From positions 124,001-188,000 of the forward strand of contig NZ_JBQKGG010000002.1 of NCBI RefSeq assembly GCF_052118925.1: 64,000 nucleotides of DNA. Reading direction: 5' to 3'. Under the pieces are notes generated by a model. That model was not told the origin of the DNA. It searched no databases and worked only from the letters and a program-made list of their open reading frames with translations. The DNA is from Lientehia sp934351765 (GTDB lineage Bacteria; Bacillota; Clostridia; Lachnospirales; Lachnospiraceae). This document shows positions 25,248-34,031 of the stretch, one piece after another; the first letter of the stretch is position 1, and each line of letters begins with the position of its first letter. The translations under genes and the position numbers were made by a program.

Positions 25248-25739
25248 TTATTTATGGAAGTGAAGCTTGCATACCGGACATCCTTTCGCAATGGTGTCAG
25301 TCAGATCCAGGGTAAGTCCCATGGACTCTGCAATTCCTCTGTCACCGTCCATTGCCATATCACAGAGCTTTGCACATGTTTCATCATCAATGCCCTGTTT
25401 CTTCCATGCCGCCAGTAAGGGGCAATAATGGAATTCAATCTTCAGATCATCTTTTGTACACTCCGTTACATCCATCTGGAATGTGGATTTTCCAAGATCA
25501 TCCAGGAATGCATGCTCAAACTGTCTTAAATCCGAAGGATCTTCACAGGCTGCCTTAAAGCCTTCTCCGTGGAAATGACCTGTTGCACGGATGGCCTTTC
25601 TTGCGATACCCTCTGCATCAACGCCTTCCTTTACGCCTTCCTGGTAAGTAAGTCCCATCCAGGTTGCACGGTGCTCGATTGCTTTCCGGTTAATGTTTAC
25701 TTTCTCATCATAGACGAGAGACACATTCTTAATTGCCAT
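25248..25739 (-). CDS. L-2-amino-thiazoline-4-carboxylic acid (ATC) hydrolase family protein
   Basis: 163 residues, cytosolic. It matches the ATC hydrolase family, whose studied member opens L-ATC to N-carbamoyl-L-cysteine. Conserved-looking parts are RATGHFHGEGFKAACE, FHYCPLLAAWKKQGI, CDMAMDGDRGIAESMG and the C-terminal KGCPVCKLHFHK. Family members have spread to other uses, so the substrate is not certain. It is the first gene after a strong promoter and leads into livJHMGF and the cysteine desulfidase-like gene, which points to cysteine or thiazoline metabolism. Confidence 0.8.
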   Translation of the reverse strand: MAIKNVSLVYDEKVNINRKAIEHRATWMGLTYQEGVKEGVDAEGIARKAIRATGHFHGEGFKAACEDPSDLRQFEHAFLDDLGKSTFQMDVTECTKDDLKIEFHYCPLLAAWKKQGIDDETCAKLCDMAMDGDRGIAESMGLTLDLTDTIAKGCPVCKLHFHK

Positions 25740-25820
25740 ACTCTGATCCTCCTGATCGTTTTTCCTTTTTCTTTGCCTTTTTTGTGCATCTTCTGTAACA
25801 TCTGCACTGTTTATGAACTA

Positions 25821-25849
25821 ATCATATCAGTCATATATTATCTTGTCAA
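25821..25849 (-). promoter_or_regulatory. Promoter of the ATC hydrolase-liv-desulfidase operon
   Basis: On the minus strand TTGACA (25844-25849), 17 bases, TATGAT (25821-25826). A second, weaker TTGACA (25887-25892) lies upstream. TTGTCAA occurs at 25843-25849 and 25886-25892 and its complement at 25939-25945, which could be operator half-sites for the divergent GntR regulator. Confidence 0.75.
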
Positions 25850-25938
25850 TAGTTTTTTGGTAAATTTATTTTATTCTGCATTATTTTGTCAAACGGGCAC
25901 ACTTCCCCCTTGCTCTTTTTGTGCATTTTGACTTTCAA

Positions 25939-25967
25939 TTGACAAACGCAATCAAAAAAGTTATAAT
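25939..25967 (+). promoter_or_regulatory. Promoter of the gntR gene
   Basis: Consensus TTGACA (25939-25944), 17-base spacer, TATAAT (25962-25967). The predicted transcript start near 25974 rules out the in-frame ATG at 25977 as the main translation start. Confidence 0.85.
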
Positions 25968-26003
25968 AAAATTCAAATGCAGGCATTCGAAGGGACAAAA
26001 CAA

Positions 26004-26630
26004 ATGAACACTAATAATACTAGTTTAAAAAATCAAATTTACACTTCGATCCTTAACGACATTATCATCGGTGCCTATCCCCCTGATCAGGTCATAAATG
26101 AAAAGGGATTGATGGAAAAATTCAGCGTAAGCCGTGCTCCCGTCCGGGAAGCCCTCATTGAGTTATGTAACGAAAAGGTACTTTACAGTATCCCCTACTA
26201 CGGATACAAAATCACACCCGTCACCGATACGGATGTTGCCAACGTTAAAGCCTACCGAAGCGTAGTAGAATGCGGGTTCATGCAGGAATACTGGCGAAAG
26301 CTGACCCCCGATGCGATAGAACGCCTTTCTGACATGATAAAAGAAGATATGGCACAGAAGGAGGCGGGCGATGCCATCTCCAACTGGAACGACAACCTGC
26401 GGTTCCATCTGGCATTTTTTGAGATCTACGGGAACCAGTACGCCTACAACAATCTCCGTTCCGCCATGTCTATGCAGACACGGGCTTATGCCCAGGCCCG
26501 CTGGAACGAATGGCACTCCCACATCTTCCACGATTTCCCCGCATTTCATGGCCCCATTCTGGAAGCCATCCAGGAAAACCAGATGGATCGGGCTTTACGA
26601 CTGCTCCGCGCGGATATTATCAGCATATGA
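26004..26630 (+). CDS. GntR family regulator, FadR/FCD subfamily
   Basis: 208 residues. An N-terminal winged helix-turn-helix (LKNQIYTSILNDIIIGAYPPDQVINEKGL, with recognition helix FSVSRAPVREALIELC) is followed by an FCD ligand-binding domain. Candidate metal/ligand residues are in NDNLRFHLAFFEIYG and FHDFPAFHGPILEAI. AAGGGA lies before the ATG at 26004. It is divergent from the ATC hydrolase-liv-desulfidase operon, 265 bases away, so it most likely controls that operon in response to an acidic ligand such as an amino acid derivative. The ligand is unknown. Confidence 0.88.
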   Translation: MNTNNTSLKNQIYTSILNDIIIGAYPPDQVINEKGLMEKFSVSRAPVREALIELCNEKVLYSIPYYGYKITPVTDTDVANVKAYRSVVECGFMQEYWRKLTPDAIERLSDMIKEDMAQKEAGDAISNWNDNLRFHLAFFEIYGNQYAYNNLRSAMSMQTRAYAQARWNEWHSHIFHDFPAFHGPILEAIQENQMDRALRLLRADIISI

Positions 26631-26652
26631 TTCTTACAAACACCTTTTAACG

Positions 26653-26700
26653 CACACGAGGCGGTGTCTCCCATTCGGGATACACCGCCTCGTGTTTTCT
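26653..26700. terminator. Bidirectional terminator between gntR and tpiA
   Basis: ACACGAGGCGGTGT pairs with ACACCGCCTCGTGT, followed by TTTTCTCTCTTT on the plus strand. It also lies after the tpiA stop on the minus strand. Confidence 0.8.
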
Positions 26701-26736
26701 CTCTTTGTAATTGCTTTCGTTAATTCCTGATGGATT

Positions 26737-27486
26737 TTACTTCCAGTTAACGATCTGGCCAAAATCAGCTTTAAGAGCTGCGCCGCCTACCAGGCCGCCA
26801 TCGATGTCTGCCTGAACAAACAGTTCGGGAGCAGTCTTGGGATTTACGCTTCCGCCGTACTGGATACGGATTGCTTCTGCAGTTGCTTCATCATAGATCT
26901 CAGCAATGCACTTACGGATACCGCAGCAAACTTCCTCAGCCTGCTCTGTTGTAGCTGTCTTGCCGGTTCCGATTGCCCAGATGGGCTCATAAGCGATAAC
27001 CGCAGTTTTTGCCTGCTCAGCGGTTACACCGAGGAATGCAATCTTAACCTGCTGACGGATGAAGTCCATGGTTACGCCCTGCTCTCTCTGCTCCAGAGTC
27101 TCGCCGCAGCATACAATGGGAGTAATGCCATGCTCAAATGCCTTCAGAACCTTCTTGTTTACAGTCTCGTTTGTCTCAGCGAAATACTGTCTTCTCTCAG
27201 AATGTCCGATGATCACATACTTAACGCCTACATCTGTCAGCATTGCAGGGGAGATCTCGCCGGTGAAAGCACCCTTCTCCTCGAAGTACATATTCTCAGC
27301 ACCGATCTGGATGTTGGTTCCCTTTGCAGCCTCGATTGCAGGGATGATATCGATCGCAGGTACGCAGAATACAACGTCTGCTTCTTCTGTCTGTACCAGG
27401 GGCTTTAAGGTATTGATCAGTTCTACTGCCTGGCTGGGAGTCATGTTCATTTTCCAGTTGCCAGCGATAATTTTCTTTCTTGCCAT
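26737..27486 (-). CDS. tpiA: Triosephosphate isomerase
   Basis: Interconverts dihydroxyacetone phosphate and glyceraldehyde 3-phosphate. 249 residues. Lys and Asn of the active site are in IIAGNWKMNM (residues 5-14). The catalytic His is in VIIGHSERRQYF and the catalytic Glu in VIAYEPIWAIGTGK. The phosphate loop is IQYGGSVNPK and GGLVGGAAL. It is the last gene of the gapA-pgk-tpiA block but is separated from pgk by 328 bases of repeat-rich DNA. Confidence 0.97.
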   Translation of the reverse strand: MARKKIIAGNWKMNMTPSQAVELINTLKPLVQTEEADVVFCVPAIDIIPAIEAAKGTNIQIGAENMYFEEKGAFTGEISPAMLTDVGVKYVIIGHSERRQYFAETNETVNKKVLKAFEHGITPIVCCGETLEQREQGVTMDFIRQQVKIAFLGVTAEQAKTAVIAYEPIWAIGTGKTATTEQAEEVCCGIRKCIAEIYDEATAEAIRIQYGGSVNPKTAPELFVQADIDGGLVGGAALKADFGQIVNWK

Positions 27487-27814
27487 TGTTTTGTTCTCCT
27501 ATATTTGATAATGATTGTTTCTTCGTCAGGTATCCTCTCCTGCCCTCAGTCTCGCTTTGCTTTGCTGAGGGCGGAGAGCCGGTTTTCAACTCCAGAACCG
27601 ATTCGCTTTACGCGGATCCCGCGCTTACGCGCTTGCCGGTTCTGTCGTGATAAGCCTCAGACAAAAGTAAATGCTCACTTTGCTCGCGCTTCCTTTTGTT
27701 TCTTCGGCGGGTAACCTCTCCTGGCCCTAGCGCTTGCTTCGCCTCGCTGAGGGCGGAGAGCTAAGTTCACACTAAGCTCTGTCTGCGCCTTCCGGCTTGC
27801 CAGTCGCTAAGTGT
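27487..27814. repeat. Repeat-rich gap between pgk and tpiA
   Basis: Two imperfect copies of an element of about 60 bp, at 27518-27578 and 27699-27760. Each starts TTTCTTCG and forms a hairpin with arms of the type CTCTCC...CCCTCAG and CTGAGGGCGGAGAG. The stretch between is rich in short GCTTTGC/GCGCTT motifs. No gene, promoter or terminator is convincing. It resembles an extragenic palindromic repeat. Confidence 0.65.
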
Positions 27815-29020
27815 TTACTTATCGTTCGCAGCCGCTACGCCGGGCAGTTCTTTGCCTTCCAGGAATTCCAGAGAAGCGCCGCCGCCGGTGGAGATATGTG
27901 TCATCTTGTCACCAAAGCCAAGCTGATTTACTGCTGCTGCAGAATCACCGCCGCCAATGATGGTGATGGCATCGGTCTCAGCCAGAGCCTTTGCAACTGC
28001 GATAGTTCCCTTTGCAAGAATCGGGTTTTCAAATACACCCATGGGGCCGTTCCAAACAACGGTCTTTGCGGACTTCACTGCATCAGCGTACAGCTTTGCA
28101 GTTTCGGTTCCGATATCCAGACCCATCTTGTCTGCCGGGATCTTGTCTGCGGGAACAACCTCCACAGCGATCTCAGCATCAATGGGGTTCGGGAATTCTG
28201 CTGCGATGGTGGTATCAACGGGCAGAAGCAGCTTCTTTCCAAGCTTCTCAGCCTTCTCCATCATTTCCTTGCAGTAAGCAATCTTTTCATCATCAACCAG
28301 AGAAGTACCAACCTCATAGCCCTTTGCCTTTAAGAAGGTATATGCCATGCCGCCGCCGATGATTAGAGTATCACACTTCTCCAGCAGGTTCGCGATTACA
28401 TTTAACTTATCAGCAACCTTGGCACCGCCGAGGATTGCAACGAAGGGACGCTCCGGGTTATTTACTGCGTTGCCAAGGAAATCGATCTCCTTCTGCATTA
28501 AGTAACCAACTACGGAAGTCTCCACATACTGGGTAACACCTACGTTGGAGCAATGTGCTCTGTGGGCAGTACCGAATGCATCGTTTACAAATACATCGCA
28601 CAGGGAAGCCAGCTCTTTGCTGAATGCTTCACCGTTCTTTGTTTCTTCTGCTCTGTAACGGGTATTCTCAAGAAGAACAACCTCGCCATCCTTCATTGCC
28701 GCTACAGCAGCCTTTGCGTTGGGGCCGACAACCTCGGGATCAGCAGCAAATTTTACTTCCTGGCCGAGAAGCTCGGACAGTCTCTTTGCAACGGGTGCAA
28801 GAGAAAGCTCCGGCTTGGGCTCTCCCTTAGGCTTTCCGAGATGGGAGCAGAGGATTACCTTTCCGCCATCAGCGATCAGCTTCTTAATGGTAGGAAGAGC
28901 TGCAACCAGACGGTTCTCGTCTGTGATCTTTCCATCCTTTAACGGTACGTTGAAATCACAGCGTACCAGGACTTTCTTTCCTTTAACGTTGATATCATCA
29001 ACAGATTTCTTATTAAGCAT
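27815..29020 (-). CDS. pgk: Phosphoglycerate kinase
   Basis: Makes ATP from 1,3-bisphosphoglycerate. 401 residues. Substrate-binding parts are VLVRCDFNVPLKDGKITDENR and ILCSHLGKPKGEP. The hinge and nucleotide domain show AILGGAKVADKLNVI, IIGGGMAYTFLKA and TIIGGGDSAAAVNQLG, with GGGASLEFLEGKELPG at the end. It lies 105 bases after gapA behind a terminator hairpin, so it is transcribed by partial read-through or from its own unseen promoter. Confidence 0.97.
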   Translation of the reverse strand: MLNKKSVDDINVKGKKVLVRCDFNVPLKDGKITDENRLVAALPTIKKLIADGGKVILCSHLGKPKGEPKPELSLAPVAKRLSELLGQEVKFAADPEVVGPNAKAAVAAMKDGEVVLLENTRYRAEETKNGEAFSKELASLCDVFVNDAFGTAHRAHCSNVGVTQYVETSVVGYLMQKEIDFLGNAVNNPERPFVAILGGAKVADKLNVIANLLEKCDTLIIGGGMAYTFLKAKGYEVGTSLVDDEKIAYCKEMMEKAEKLGKKLLLPVDTTIAAEFPNPIDAEIAVEVVPADKIPADKMGLDIGTETAKLYADAVKSAKTVVWNGPMGVFENPILAKGTIAVAKALAETDAITIIGGGDSAAAVNQLGFGDKMTHISTGGGASLEFLEGKELPGVAAANDK

Positions 29021-29061
29021 AACTGCCTCCTTATAACCTGTTATTTTTTCAATGAAACAAA

Positions 29062-29098
29062 AACAGGTCCGGTCCTTTAAAAGAACCGGACCCGCCGA
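29062..29098 (-). terminator. Terminator-like hairpin between gapA and pgk
   Basis: On the minus strand GGGTCCGGT pairs with ACCGGACC and is followed by TGTTTTTGTTTC. It probably sets a higher level of gapA than of pgk. Confidence 0.7.
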
Positions 29099-29125
29099 TA
29101 ATTCCTATTTACACTGGGTTTACAA

Positions 29126-30139
29126 TTAAGCTAACTCAGCGAAGTACTTGATGGTTCTAACCATCTGGCTTACGTAGGAGTTCTCGTTGTCATACCAGGA
29201 AACAACCTCAACCTGAGTCTTGCCATCAGCAAGAGGAGAAACCATGGTCTGAGTTGCATCGAACAGAGAACCGTAAGTCATACCAACGATATCGCTGGAA
29301 ACGATCTCATCTTCGTTGTAACCGAAGGACTCAGTCTGAGCAGCCTTCATAGCAGCGTTTACTTCTTCCTTTGTTACAGCCTTGTCTACAACTGCGAACA
29401 GAAGAGTTGTGGAACCTGTAGGGGTAGGTACACGCTGAGCAGCGCCGATGAGCTTGCCGTTCAGTTCGGGGATTACAAGACCGATAGCCTTAGCAGCACC
29501 GGTGGAGTTGGGAACGATGTTTACAGCGCCTGCACGGCTTCTTCTCAGGTCACCCTTTCTCTGAGGACCGTCAAGGATCATCTGATCACCGGTGTAAGCG
29601 TGGATGGTGCACATAATACCGGACTCAACGGGAGCCAGATCGTTCAGAGCCTTTGCCATAGGAGCCAGGCAGTTTGTTGTACAAGAAGCTGCGGAGATAA
29701 CGGTATCTTCCTTGGTCAGAGTCTTGTGGTTTACATTGTATACGATAGTAGGAAGGTCATTTCCTGCAGGTGCGGAGATAACTACCTTCTTAGCACCAGC
29801 CTGGATATGAGCAGAAGCCTTCTCCTTGGAGGTATAGAAGCCTGTGCACTCGAGAACTACGTCTACACCAAGCTTGCCCCAGGGAAGATCCTTTGCGTCC
29901 TTCTCTGCGTAGATTGTGATTTCCTTGCCATCAACAGTGATGGAGTTGTCGGAGTAGCTTACGGTATCAGCCAGAGCGTACTTGCCCTGAGAAGAATCAT
30001 ACTTCAGCAGATGAGCCAGCATCTTGGGGCTGGTTAAATCGTTGATTGCTACAACGTCATATCCGGGTGCATTGAACATCTGTCTGAAAGCCAGACGGCC
30101 GATACGTCCGAAACCATTGATTGCTACTTTTACTGCCAT
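29126..30139 (-). CDS. gapA: Glyceraldehyde-3-phosphate dehydrogenase, type I
   Basis: Oxidises glyceraldehyde 3-phosphate with NAD and phosphate. 337 residues. The NAD-binding start is VAINGFGRIGRLAFRQM. The catalytic cysteine is in SAASCTTNCLAP (about residues 150-161) and the catalytic His in CTIHAYTGDQ. The C terminus is WYDNENSYVSQMVRTIKYFAELA-like. Asp in NDLTSPK suggests NAD preference. AGGAGG precedes the start. No cggR regulator is upstream, unlike in Bacillus. Confidence 0.97.
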   Translation of the reverse strand: MAVKVAINGFGRIGRLAFRQMFNAPGYDVVAINDLTSPKMLAHLLKYDSSQGKYALADTVSYSDNSITVDGKEITIYAEKDAKDLPWGKLGVDVVLECTGFYTSKEKASAHIQAGAKKVVISAPAGNDLPTIVYNVNHKTLTKEDTVISAASCTTNCLAPMAKALNDLAPVESGIMCTIHAYTGDQMILDGPQRKGDLRRSRAGAVNIVPNSTGAAKAIGLVIPELNGKLIGAAQRVPTPTGSTTLLFAVVDKAVTKEEVNAAMKAAQTESFGYNEDEIVSSDIVGMTYGSLFDATQTMVSPLADGKTQVEVVSWYDNENSYVSQMVRTIKYFAELA

Positions 30140-30217
30140 TTTGAATTCCTCCTAAAATAGAATATGGTGAATTGTTAGTAATACCTTTTATCAAGTAGTA
30201 CCCTAAGTTCATTAGCT

Positions 30218-30246
30218 ATTTTACATAATTTGTTTAAAAATAGCAA
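30218..30246 (-). promoter_or_regulatory. Promoter of gapA
   Basis: On the minus strand TTGCTA (30241-30246), 17 bases, TAAAAT (30218-30223). It leaves a leader of roughly 70 bases. Confidence 0.6.
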
Positions 30247-30344
30247 GCCATTTTTTTTGATTTTTAAGTGAACGCAGCGGTTTTATTCATTCTCCACAAT
30301 ATTTTTTCAAAAACGTCCCAAAATCCGGCATTATGACATAAGTT

Positions 30345-31457
30345 TCACAGATTCTCAGGATTCAATCCGTACAGTTCCGGGATTACAAACCGCCCGTCCT
30401 TCCGGATCAGCACTCCGTCGAAATAAATTTCCCCTCCGCCATACTCCGGTGTCTGGATGCAGACAAGATCCCAGTGGATCGAGGAGCCATTTCCGTTGGG
30501 CGCTTCTTCATAGCAGTTCCCCGGTGTAAAATGGAAGGATCCGCGGATCTTTTCGTCAAATAAAATATCCTTCATGGGCTTTATCACACAGGGATTCACG
30601 CCAAGGGCAAATTCTCCCACATATCTTGCTCCCCCATCCGTATCAAATACGTGGTTGATTTTTTCTGTATCATTGGCCTCGGCTTTCACGATCCTTCCGT
30701 TTTCAAAGGTTAAACGGATGTTTTCATAGGTGAAGCCCTGATAGACCGACGGCGTATTATAGGAAAGAACACCGTTTACGGAATTTCTTACCGGTGCGGT
30801 AAACACCTCTCCGTCAGGAATATTCATGATTCCCGCACAGGGGATTGCCGGAATATCTTTAATGGAAAACGTAAGGTCTGTTCCCGGCCCCAGGATGTGC
30901 ACCTGGTCGGTCCGGTTCATCAGCTCCACCAGCGGCTCCATGGCCTGTCCCATTTTTTCATAATCCAGACAGCATACATCAAAATAAAAGTCCTCGAACG
31001 CCTCCAGGCTGGTGCCGGCGCTCTGTGCCATAGACGGAGACGGATAACGAAGTACTACCCATTTCGTTTTAGGCACACGGATCTCATGATGGACCGGTGT
31101 GGTGTAAAGAGAACTGTACATGGACAGCTTCTCCGGCGGCACATCAGAAAGCTCATTCAGGTTATCTCCGCCCCGCACAGCAATATAACAGTCCATCTGC
31201 TCCATCTCAGAGCTGTCCACCTGTGCCATCAGCCTTAACTGTTCCTCGCTGCAGTGTAAAAGAACCTCCCGCTGTACTCTGGGATCGGTATAATGAGCAA
31301 ACGGAAGCCCGCCCGCCTCATAAACCTCCTTGATCAGTGCCCTTGCCAGATCCTGAGTATCCATACCGGTGTAATGCACATACACCTTTTCTCCCGGCTG
31401 AACTCTGCAGGAACTATGCACCAGATTATACGCCAGTTTCTTTACTCTCTCATCCAT
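30345..31457 (-). CDS. Aminopeptidase, M29 family
   Basis: Metal-dependent exopeptidase of 370 residues, cytosolic. Family marks are NIPDGEVFTAPV, with the first metal-binding Glu, VGEFALGVNP with the second, and the metal-binding His and Asp in GSSIHWDLVCI. M29 enzymes remove N-terminal residues from peptides and need two divalent metals. It is monocistronic or weakly linked to the ABC transporter upstream, 26 bases from it. Confidence 0.92.
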   Translation of the reverse strand: MDERVKKLAYNLVHSSCRVQPGEKVYVHYTGMDTQDLARALIKEVYEAGGLPFAHYTDPRVQREVLLHCSEEQLRLMAQVDSSEMEQMDCYIAVRGGDNLNELSDVPPEKLSMYSSLYTTPVHHEIRVPKTKWVVLRYPSPSMAQSAGTSLEAFEDFYFDVCCLDYEKMGQAMEPLVELMNRTDQVHILGPGTDLTFSIKDIPAIPCAGIMNIPDGEVFTAPVRNSVNGVLSYNTPSVYQGFTYENIRLTFENGRIVKAEANDTEKINHVFDTDGGARYVGEFALGVNPCVIKPMKDILFDEKIRGSFHFTPGNCYEEAPNGNGSSIHWDLVCIQTPEYGGGEIYFDGVLIRKDGRFVIPELYGLNPENL

Positions 31458-31483
31458 GTTTTCTTCCTCTTTTCCGATATTTT

Positions 31484-32158
31484 TTACAGACGGACAATGG
31501 TTCCACCCATGAGCGCTGCTTCCTCTTCGCTGTGCGTGATCATGATCACCGTTTTTCCGACACCGTTTTTCCGGATAAACCCGGAGGCACCGGCTTTTGT
31601 CTCCGTATCCAGACCATCAAATGGTTCATCAAACAAAAGCATTCCTTCCGGACCAAACCGCTGTCCTGCCAGGACCGCCCGCGCAATGGCCACTCTCCGC
31701 CTCATACCGCCGGACAGCTCCAAAACCGGCTGATCCTGTGCAGCCCCGATGATTCCAAGCTCCGAAAGTGCTTCCCGGATTTCCCGAAGCTGTTCCCCGC
31801 GTCTTTCCCGTCCGGTTCGCTTCCTCCCTGTACAGTCCGCTGCTTCTCTTTCTGTCCCGGCAATCCTCCGCCCTCCGCCCGGAAGCACAGCCCGGATATT
31901 TTCCACCGCGGAAAAGGCTTCAAACAGCCGATCCTCCTGGAATACTGCCGTTCGATTTTCCGGCACGCCCAGGATCCGTCCGCCATCCGGCGTTTCCAGT
32001 CCCATAAGAAGCCGCAGAAGCGTCGTCTTTCCGCAGCCCGACCGTCCCATGAGCACCGTAGTCTCTCCGCAGAAAAAGCGCCTGGAAAAGCCGTGAAACA
32101 CAACCGTCTTTCCATAACGCTTTTCCAGATTTTCTATTATGATTTCCCGCTGTTTCAT
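31484..32158 (-). CDS. ABC transporter ATP-binding protein (nitrate/sulfonate/thiamine-precursor type)
   Basis: 224-residue ATPase. Walker A is GRSGCGKTT (about residues 38-46), the signature is LSGGMRRRVAIARAV, Walker B is GMLLFDEPFDGLD and the switch His is in MITHSEEEA. The middle helical part contains an arginine-rich insertion (REAADCTGRKRTGRERRGEQ). Its start overlaps the permease stop by 4 bases. It powers import with the two genes upstream. Confidence 0.9.
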   Translation of the reverse strand: MKQREIIIENLEKRYGKTVVFHGFSRRFFCGETTVLMGRSGCGKTTLLRLLMGLETPDGGRILGVPENRTAVFQEDRLFEAFSAVENIRAVLPGGGRRIAGTEREAADCTGRKRTGRERRGEQLREIREALSELGIIGAAQDQPVLELSGGMRRRVAIARAVLAGQRFGPEGMLLFDEPFDGLDTETKAGASGFIRKNGVGKTVIMITHSEEEAALMGGTIVRL

Positions 32159-32925
32159 TTTTTACTCCGTTTCCGGCTGTTTTTCTGTCCGCCGGGCAGC
32201 TTACCTGCCATTTTCATGAATACCAGCTCAAAGCATGCGCAGACGGCTACGATCAGGATCGTCCATGCAAACAGATCCGCTGTTTCCAGATAGATCTTTG
32301 CCTCATACAGCCGCTCTCCCATCGATCCGTCGGGAATCCCGATGACCTCTGCCGCCACACCGGCTTTCCAGGAAATTCCAAGCGCCAGAGAAGCTGCCGA
32401 AAGAAAAAACGGGCAAAGCTGCGGCAGATACAGATAGTAAATTCTTCTCCCGGTACTCATCTGAAAAACCTCTGTCATTTCCAGAAGCTTCTGATCGGTA
32501 CTGCGGATTCCCTCCAGAAGGTTAAAATAAAACACCGGAAGCACCATGAGAAAGGCAATCAGGATTGACAGACCGGAGGCCTTTACCCAGATCAGCGCCA
32601 AAATAATAAAGGAGGCCACCGGAACCGTTTTCATCGCCTTCAGGTAAGGCCATAAAAACACTTCCACGCTATGAAACCGTGCAGAGAGCGCCGCCAGAAT
32701 GCCGCCCGTGATCATGCCGAGAAAGAATCCTGCTTCAATCCTTAAAAAGCTGTATCCCACCGTTTTCCAGGTGTCTGCCCTTCCAAGAAGACTCCACAGG
32801 CGCCCTGCCACATGAAGGGGCGAAGGCAGAAGAAGCTTCTGCCCCAGCCACATGGATAACAACTGCCAGAGCAGGATTGCTGCCGCAATGGACAGAAGCC
32901 GCTCTGTGATGGTTTTTCGTTTCAT
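32155..32925 (-). CDS. ABC transporter permease (BPD_transp_1 type)
   Basis: 256-residue membrane protein with about six hydrophobic segments. The permease motif near the coupling helix reads QKLLEMTEVFQMSTGRRIYYLYLPQ (split in the middle of a longer loop), and ALGISWKAGVAAEVIG is typical of the SsuC/TauC/ThiX-like group. The start lies one base after the binding-protein stop, so the genes are coupled. Confidence 0.9.
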   Translation of the reverse strand: MKRKTITERLLSIAAAILLWQLLSMWLGQKLLLPSPLHVAGRLWSLLGRADTWKTVGYSFLRIEAGFFLGMITGGILAALSARFHSVEVFLWPYLKAMKTVPVASFIILALIWVKASGLSILIAFLMVLPVFYFNLLEGIRSTDQKLLEMTEVFQMSTGRRIYYLYLPQLCPFFLSAASLALGISWKAGVAAEVIGIPDGSMGERLYEAKIYLETADLFAWTILIVAVCACFELVFMKMAGKLPGGQKNSRKRSKK

Positions 32926-32926
32926 T

Positions 32927-34009
32927 TTACTTTACCAGATAAAAATCGTCTCCGGGCATGGCACCGCCAACTGCCTGTGGATTCTGCTCAAACAGGATCT
33001 GCAGATAGCCGGAGAGTGCTGTTTTCATGTCTTCTCCGTCCAGATAGGTAATATTGCAGGCCGGGATTGCCTGCTTTGCCACTGCAGCCTTTACAATGTC
33101 ATATTTTTCCACCAGGGCAGCGCCCTCTTCCACATGCTCATTGATGTATGCCGTAGAAGCCTGATATTCCTTTAAAAATGCTGCCAGCGCATCGGGATGC
33201 TCCTCTGCGAAGGCCTTCCGGACAATAAGACCGGCCGTGATCAGCATGCTTGTGTTGTCCAGTGCCTCCCACTCCTTTGTCAGATCCAGAGCCACTTCCA
33301 GGCCTTCCACCTGTCCCTTTGCAACGGTTACGAAGGGCTGAGGCAGCATTGCAATCCCACTCTCCTGCCCTGCCAGAAGAGATACCACCTCGGTCGGCTC
33401 ACTCTTCCACTCAATGGCCACATCCTTCTCCGGATCGAGACCGTTCCGGGTCAGCAGATAATTAAGCGCATACTCCGGTGTGGAGCCCTTACCGGTTGCA
33501 TAGATCGTCTTTCCCTTCAAATCGGCAAAGGAGGTGATCCCCGCCTCGCCTTTTTCCACAATATAAAGTACACCAAGCGTATTGACAGCCGCAAACTGTA
33601 CCTTACCCTCTGATTTATTATACAAGACCGAAGCCAGGTTTGCCGGTGCTGCCAGAATATCCAGTTCTCCCTGAAGAAGCTTCGGAGTCAGCTCATCTGC
33701 ACTGGCTGCCATGGTAAAATCCACGGAAAGACCGGAAGCTCCGTTCTCCGCATCATCCAGAAGCTTGACCATACCCATGGTGGTCGGACCCTTTAAGCCG
33801 CCAACACGGATCACCGTATCGTCCGCTGTCTGGGAGGCTGCCGCCGATGTTTCCGTTTCTTTTTCTGTTTCAGTCTCTTTTACGGTTTCCGTTTCTGCTG
33901 CTTTCGTGGTCTCCGGTGCCGTTGTCTCTTTCCCTGCGCTTTTTCCGCAGCCTGTCAGAACAGACGCCGCCAGTAGAATGATTAATACCCATGCTGCCGT
34001 TTTTTTCAT
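32927..34009 (-). CDS. ABC transporter substrate-binding lipoprotein (NMT1/SsuA-like)
   Basis: 360 residues. Signal peptide with the lipobox LTGC (Cys near residue 21), then a long Thr/Glu/Lys linker of repeated TETEKETE type to about residue 65. The type II binding fold follows, with VGGLKGPTTMGMVKLLDDA, ILAAPANLASVLY and FADLKGKTIYATGKGSTPEY. The family carries sulfonates, nitrate or thiamine precursors; no neighbouring enzyme or riboswitch narrows this down. Confidence 0.9.
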   Translation of the reverse strand: MKKTAAWVLIILLAASVLTGCGKSAGKETTAPETTKAAETETVKETETEKETETSAAASQTADDTVIRVGGLKGPTTMGMVKLLDDAENGASGLSVDFTMAASADELTPKLLQGELDILAAPANLASVLYNKSEGKVQFAAVNTLGVLYIVEKGEAGITSFADLKGKTIYATGKGSTPEYALNYLLTRNGLDPEKDVAIEWKSEPTEVVSLLAGQESGIAMLPQPFVTVAKGQVEGLEVALDLTKEWEALDNTSMLITAGLIVRKAFAEEHPDALAAFLKEYQASTAYINEHVEEGAALVEKYDIVKAAVAKQAIPACNITYLDGEDMKTALSGYLQILFEQNPQAVGGAMPGDDFYLVK

Positions 34010-34031
34010 GTCTCCAGTCCTCCGTTTTCGT

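Noticed and set aside
27590..27660. tRNA-like sequence in the pgk-tpiA gap
   Set aside because: The GCGGATCCCGCGC and GGTT motifs do not fold into a cloverleaf; no T-loop consensus.
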